Positions 6,293 to 8,712 of a stretch of DNA of 8,712 nucleotides are shown in pieces. The stretch covers positions 1 to 8,712 of the forward strand of contig CAJOQW010000021.1 of NCBI GenBank assembly GCA_905236955.1, in the 5' to 3' direction. Below the pieces are notes generated by a model, which saw only the letters and a program-made list of their open reading frames with translations, searched no databases and was not told the DNA's origin. Each line of letters starts with the position of its first letter. Within the stretch, counting starts at the first letter, position 1. The DNA comes from an uncultured Bacteroidales bacterium (lineage in GTDB: Bacteria; Bacteroidota; Bacteroidia; Bacteroidales; UBA932). The translations under genes were made by a program, and so were the position numbers.

Positions 6293-7303
6293 ATGCAACA
6301 CGAACACAGAATGATGGTTTTTTGCTGCGATGCCTCCAGGGCTTTCGCGCAAAAAGTGGTTTCACGTCTCAAGAAGCTGGACATCGACGATGAAGACAAG
6401 GTCCGGCTCGGGGGGCTTGAGATAAAGCATTTCTCCGACGGGGAGTTCCAGCCCTATTATCATGACAGCGTGCGCGGAGCCACGGTGTTCATCATCCAGA
6501 GCACTTTCGCACCCACGGAGAATCTCATGGAACTGCTGTTGTGCATCGATGCCGCCAAGCGGGCTTCCGCCTCCAAGGTCATCGTGGTCACGCCCTACTT
6601 CGGCTGGGCTCGTCAGGACCGCAAGGACAAGCCTCGTACCAGCATAGGGGCCAAACTCGTTGCCAACCTCATCCGTGCTGCAGGAGCCGACCGGATCATG
6701 ACCTGCGACCTGCATGCCGACCAGATCCAGGGCTTTTTCGACATACCGGTGGACCATCTGATGGCAAGCAACATATTCCTCCAGAAGATACAGGACCTGC
6801 ACCTGCCCAACCTTTCCATCGCGTCTCCGGACATAGGCGGGGCGAAGAGGGCGAACTTCTATGCCACCACCCTCAAGAAACTCACCGGCGAAGAGCCTCC
6901 CATCATCATCTGCCACAAGACCCGCATCAAGCAGAACGAAGTCAGCACGCTGAGGGTCATCGGCGACGTCGAGGGCCGCGATGTGGTAATGGTTGACGAT
7001 ATCATCGACACGGCGGGCACCCTGTGCAAGGCCGCTTCCGAGTTGAAGAAGATGGGCGCCGCAAGTGTTCGCGCCTGCGTCACGCACGCCCTTCTGAGCA
7101 TGGATACGAAGGGCGTATATGCAAAAGACAAGATCGCCGCTTCCGAGATCGACGAGGTTTACGTCACCGATACCATCCCGCATCCGGAACTCTCGGGCGA
7201 TCCCAAGATACGCGTTGTCAGCATGACCGACCTTTTCGCCCTCATGATGCGCAACGTTTATATGTACGAACCCATCAGCCCGGTATTCCACCAGGATTAT
7301 TAG
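6293..7303 (+). CDS. prs: Ribose-phosphate pyrophosphokinase (PRPP synthetase)
   Basis: Prs makes PRPP from ribose 5-phosphate and ATP, for purine, pyrimidine, His, Trp and NAD synthesis. The 336 residues are slightly longer than the usual 310-320. The extra length is in a short N-terminal tail and an insertion near 27-42 (KKLDIDDEDKVRLGGL) before the IKHFSDGE motif. Other motifs are FIIQST and NLMELLLCIDA; the ATP-binding RQDRKDKPR (107-115); the family signature DLHADQIQGFFDIP (139-152); SPDIGGAKRA; the KTR segment with catalytic basic residues (209-211); and the PRPP loop VVMVDDIIDTAGT (231-243). ATG 6293 lies 4 nt after engB in an A-rich context. In-frame ATGs at 6311 and 6314 (Met7, Met8) are plausible alternatives and would remove the tail. 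No separate promoter is visible, so co-transcription with engB is inferred. Confidence 0.95.
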   Translation: MQHEHRMMVFCCDASRAFAQKVVSRLKKLDIDDEDKVRLGGLEIKHFSDGEFQPYYHDSVRGATVFIIQSTFAPTENLMELLLCIDAAKRASASKVIVVTPYFGWARQDRKDKPRTSIGAKLVANLIRAAGADRIMTCDLHADQIQGFFDIPVDHLMASNIFLQKIQDLHLPNLSIASPDIGGAKRANFYATTLKKLTGEEPPIIICHKTRIKQNEVSTLRVIGDVEGRDVVMVDDIIDTAGTLCKAASELKKMGAASVRACVTHALLSMDTKGVYAKDKIAASEIDEVYVTDTIPHPELSGDPKIRVVSMTDLFALMMRNVYMYEPISPVFHQDY

Positions 7304-7306
7304 CAT

Positions 7307-7573
7307 ATGAAAGTCTTCGTCGCCGCCCTCATGCTCATAGGGCTCTGCGTGCTGGGGATGTGCGTCGGCATCCTCTTCCACAAGGGGTTCCCGCAATACG
7401 ACGTGGGCAGCAACGAAGAGATGAAGAAGCGGGGAATCACCTGCTACAAGGATGAGGACGCCCGTCTGCAGCATGAAGGCGGGCAAGGTGGAGGGGCTCG
7501 GTGCAGCGGTGTTTATTCCGACGCCTGCAAAGGCTGCTCCCTTTACGGATTGGAAAATGTTAAAAGCAAATAG
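7307..7573 (+). CDS. Small Cys-rich single-pass membrane protein, function unknown
   Basis: An 88-residue protein. Residues 3-24 form one hydrophobic segment (VFVAALMLIGLCVLGMCVGILF) in a signal-anchor-like position, with no typical cleavage site. The remaining 64 residues are polar and carry four cysteines: C46 (GITCYK), C66 (ARCSG), C74 and C77 (DACKGCSLYG). C74 and C77 form a C-x2-C pair that could bind metal or form a disulfide, depending on which side of the membrane the tail faces. A Gly-rich link (EGGQGGGAR, 57-65) separates the first and last cysteines. The VLGMxVGxxF pattern plus a downstream Cys cluster recalls NqrM, the small factor for Na+-NQR maturation, but the resemblance is from memory and weak. 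It lies 3 nt after prs and 6 nt before der, so it is surely co-transcribed with them. I recall similar 'membrane or secreted protein' entries in Bacteroidota, without an assigned role. Confidence 0.8.
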   Translation: MKVFVAALMLIGLCVLGMCVGILFHKGFPQYDVGSNEEMKKRGITCYKDEDARLQHEGGQGGGARCSGVYSDACKGCSLYGLENVKSK

Positions 7574-7579
7574 ACAAGG

Positions 7580-8712
7580 ATGTCACTCGTAGCGATCGTA
7601 GGACGTCCCAATGTGGGCAAGTCCACCCTTTTCAACCGCCTCGTAGGCATGAGGCAGGCAATAGTAGACGACACTTCCGGTGTCACCAGGGACCGCCACT
7701 ACGGCAGGTCGGACTGGAACGGCCGTGAGTTCTCGGTAGTGGATACGGGCGGTTATGCCGTCGGTTCCGAAGACGTGTTCGAGGCCGCAATCCGGCGTCA
7801 GGTGGAGATTGCCATCGAAGAATCCGACGTGATAATTTTCATGGTCGAGGCCGCCACAGGCATCACCGACTATGACGAAGGCATCGCCGATGTCCTGCGC
7901 CGCAGCCGCAAACCGGTAATACTATGCGTCAACAAGGTGGATAACGGTGACAAGGTCTACGACACATATCAGTTCTATGGTCTCGGCCTGGGTGAAGTAT
8001 ATTCCATTTCCGCCGCCAACGGGAGCGGCACGGGCGACCTCCTGGATGCCGTAGTGGATGTCCTGCCTGCGGAGGAACAGGCGGAGGACCCGTATGCCGG
8101 CCTGCCCAGGATAGCCATCGTCGGCAAACCGAATGTCGGCAAGTCTTCGCTCACCAACGCCCTCCTGGGCGAAGAGAGGAACATAGTAACCCCTGTAGCC
8201 GGCACCACCCGCGACAGTATCGAGACACATTATAACAAGTTCGGCCACGAGTTCATGCTCGTCGATACCGCCGGCATTCGCAAGAAGGCCAAGGTCAATG
8301 AAGATCTCGAGTTCTACTCGGTGATGCGCAGCATCAGGGCCATAGAGCATTCCGACATCTGCGTCATGATGATAGACGCCACCACGGGCATGGAGGCCCA
8401 GGACATGAATATTTGGAATCTCATATTGAGGAACCGCAAGGGCTGCGTGCTGGTTGTCAACAAATGGGACCTTTTCATTAAGGATTCATCTACCATGAGG
8501 GAATACACGAAGTCCTTGAAGGAACGTCTCCAGCCGTTCGACGACGTGCCTATAATCTTCACTTCGGTAGTGAACAAGCAGCGCATCCAGGATGTCCTGA
8601 ATGCAGTGTCCATGGTGAACGAAAACTACTCGCGCCATATTCCCACATCACGCCTGAACGAGGCCCTCCTTCCGGTCATAGAAGAAACCCCTCCGCCGAG
8701 CTGGAAGGGTAA
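7580..8712 (+). CDS. der: Ribosome biogenesis GTPase Der (EngA), 3'-truncated by the window edge
   Basis: Der has two tandem GTPase domains followed by a KH-like domain, and acts in 50S subunit assembly. From ATG 7580 the frame is open to the last base. It gives 377 complete codons out of roughly 435-440 expected, so most of the KH-like domain is missing. First G domain: GRPNVGKS (8-15), DTGG (55-58), NKVD (118-121) and SAANG (144-148). Second G domain: GKPNVGKS (182-189), DTAG (229-232) and NKWD (294-297). The visible end, EETPPPSWKG, is the usual start of the beta segment in the KH-like domain. In the second domain the G5 motif reads TSVVNKQR where SA is usual, a mild substitution. The bases just before the start (ACAAGG) are too close to act as a normal Shine-Dalgarno. 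It is the fourth gene of the engB run. Confidence 0.97.
   Translation, partial: MSLVAIVGRPNVGKSTLFNRLVGMRQAIVDDTSGVTRDRHYGRSDWNGREFSVVDTGGYAVGSEDVFEAAIRRQVEIAIEESDVIIFMVEAATGITDYDEGIADVLRRSRKPVILCVNKVDNGDKVYDTYQFYGLGLGEVYSISAANGSGTGDLLDAVVDVLPAEEQAEDPYAGLPRIAIVGKPNVGKSSLTNALLGEERNIVTPVAGTTRDSIETHYNKFGHEFMLVDTAGIRKKAKVNEDLEFYSVMRSIRAIEHSDICVMMIDATTGMEAQDMNIWNLILRNRKGCVLVVNKWDLFIKDSSTMREYTKSLKERLQPFDDVPIIFTSVVNKQRIQDVLNAVSMVNENYSRHIPTSRLNEALLPVIEETPPPSWKG

Noticed and set aside
6362..7486. Long minus-strand open frame of 374 codons opposite prs
   Set aside because: It is explained by the GC-rich codon use of prs. It is low-complexity in His/Val/Asp, has no domain, and runs through two well-supported plus-strand genes.
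7580..8712. Internal duplication suspected because two G-domain motif sets occur in one gene
   Set aside because: Two tandem G domains are the normal architecture of Der/EngA.
1..8712. CRISPR array, insertion sequence, tRNA or defence system
   Set aside because: Reading through the window I saw no regularly spaced direct repeats, transposase, terminal inverted repeats or cloverleaf. The genes are core housekeeping plus one kinase.

Overview
The window looks like chromosomal core sequence from a GC-rich member of the Bacteroidota, most likely Bacteroidales. The evidence is threefold. Promoters match the Bacteroidota form TTTG/TTG - about 20 nt - TAnnTTTG. Start codons lack Shine-Dalgarno sequences and have A/T-rich leaders. 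The protein variants are typical of the phylum: an IspH with ICKQVAYRH and CGATSTPKW motifs, a DUF4783-type secreted protein, and a Prs with RQDRKDKPRTSIGAK. I see no mobile element, tRNA, rRNA, CRISPR array or phage gene, and no gene-free stretch longer than about 75 bases.

Layout. (1) The 3' part of ispH (isoprenoid precursor synthesis) enters from the left edge. (2) efp (elongation factor P) has its own promoter, whose -33 box lies in the last codons of ispH. (3) efp converges on a small exported DUF4783-like gene on the minus strand, and a hairpin that can serve both strands lies between them. (4) Divergent from that gene, rlmH (23S rRNA methyltransferase) starts from a promoter so close that the mRNA should be essentially leaderless. 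Its stop overlaps the start of a 1164-residue, about ten-pass NtrY-like sensor histidine kinase (ATGA overlap). (5) A second leaderless-type promoter starts a compact run: engB (GTPase), prs (PRPP synthetase), a small Cys-rich single-pass membrane protein, and der (double GTPase), with gaps of only 3 to 6 nt. der runs off the right edge.

Functionally most of the window is translation and ribosome assembly: EF-P, RlmH, EngB and Der. PRPP supply (Prs) and isoprenoid supply (IspH) are embedded with it. The two parts without a clear textbook role are the very large orphan sensor kinase coupled to rlmH and the small Cys-rich membrane protein between prs and der. I do not see a clear new multi-gene system. 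The best candidates for something under-described are the kinase's sensing architecture and the matched leaderless promoter/start modules of rlmH and engB.
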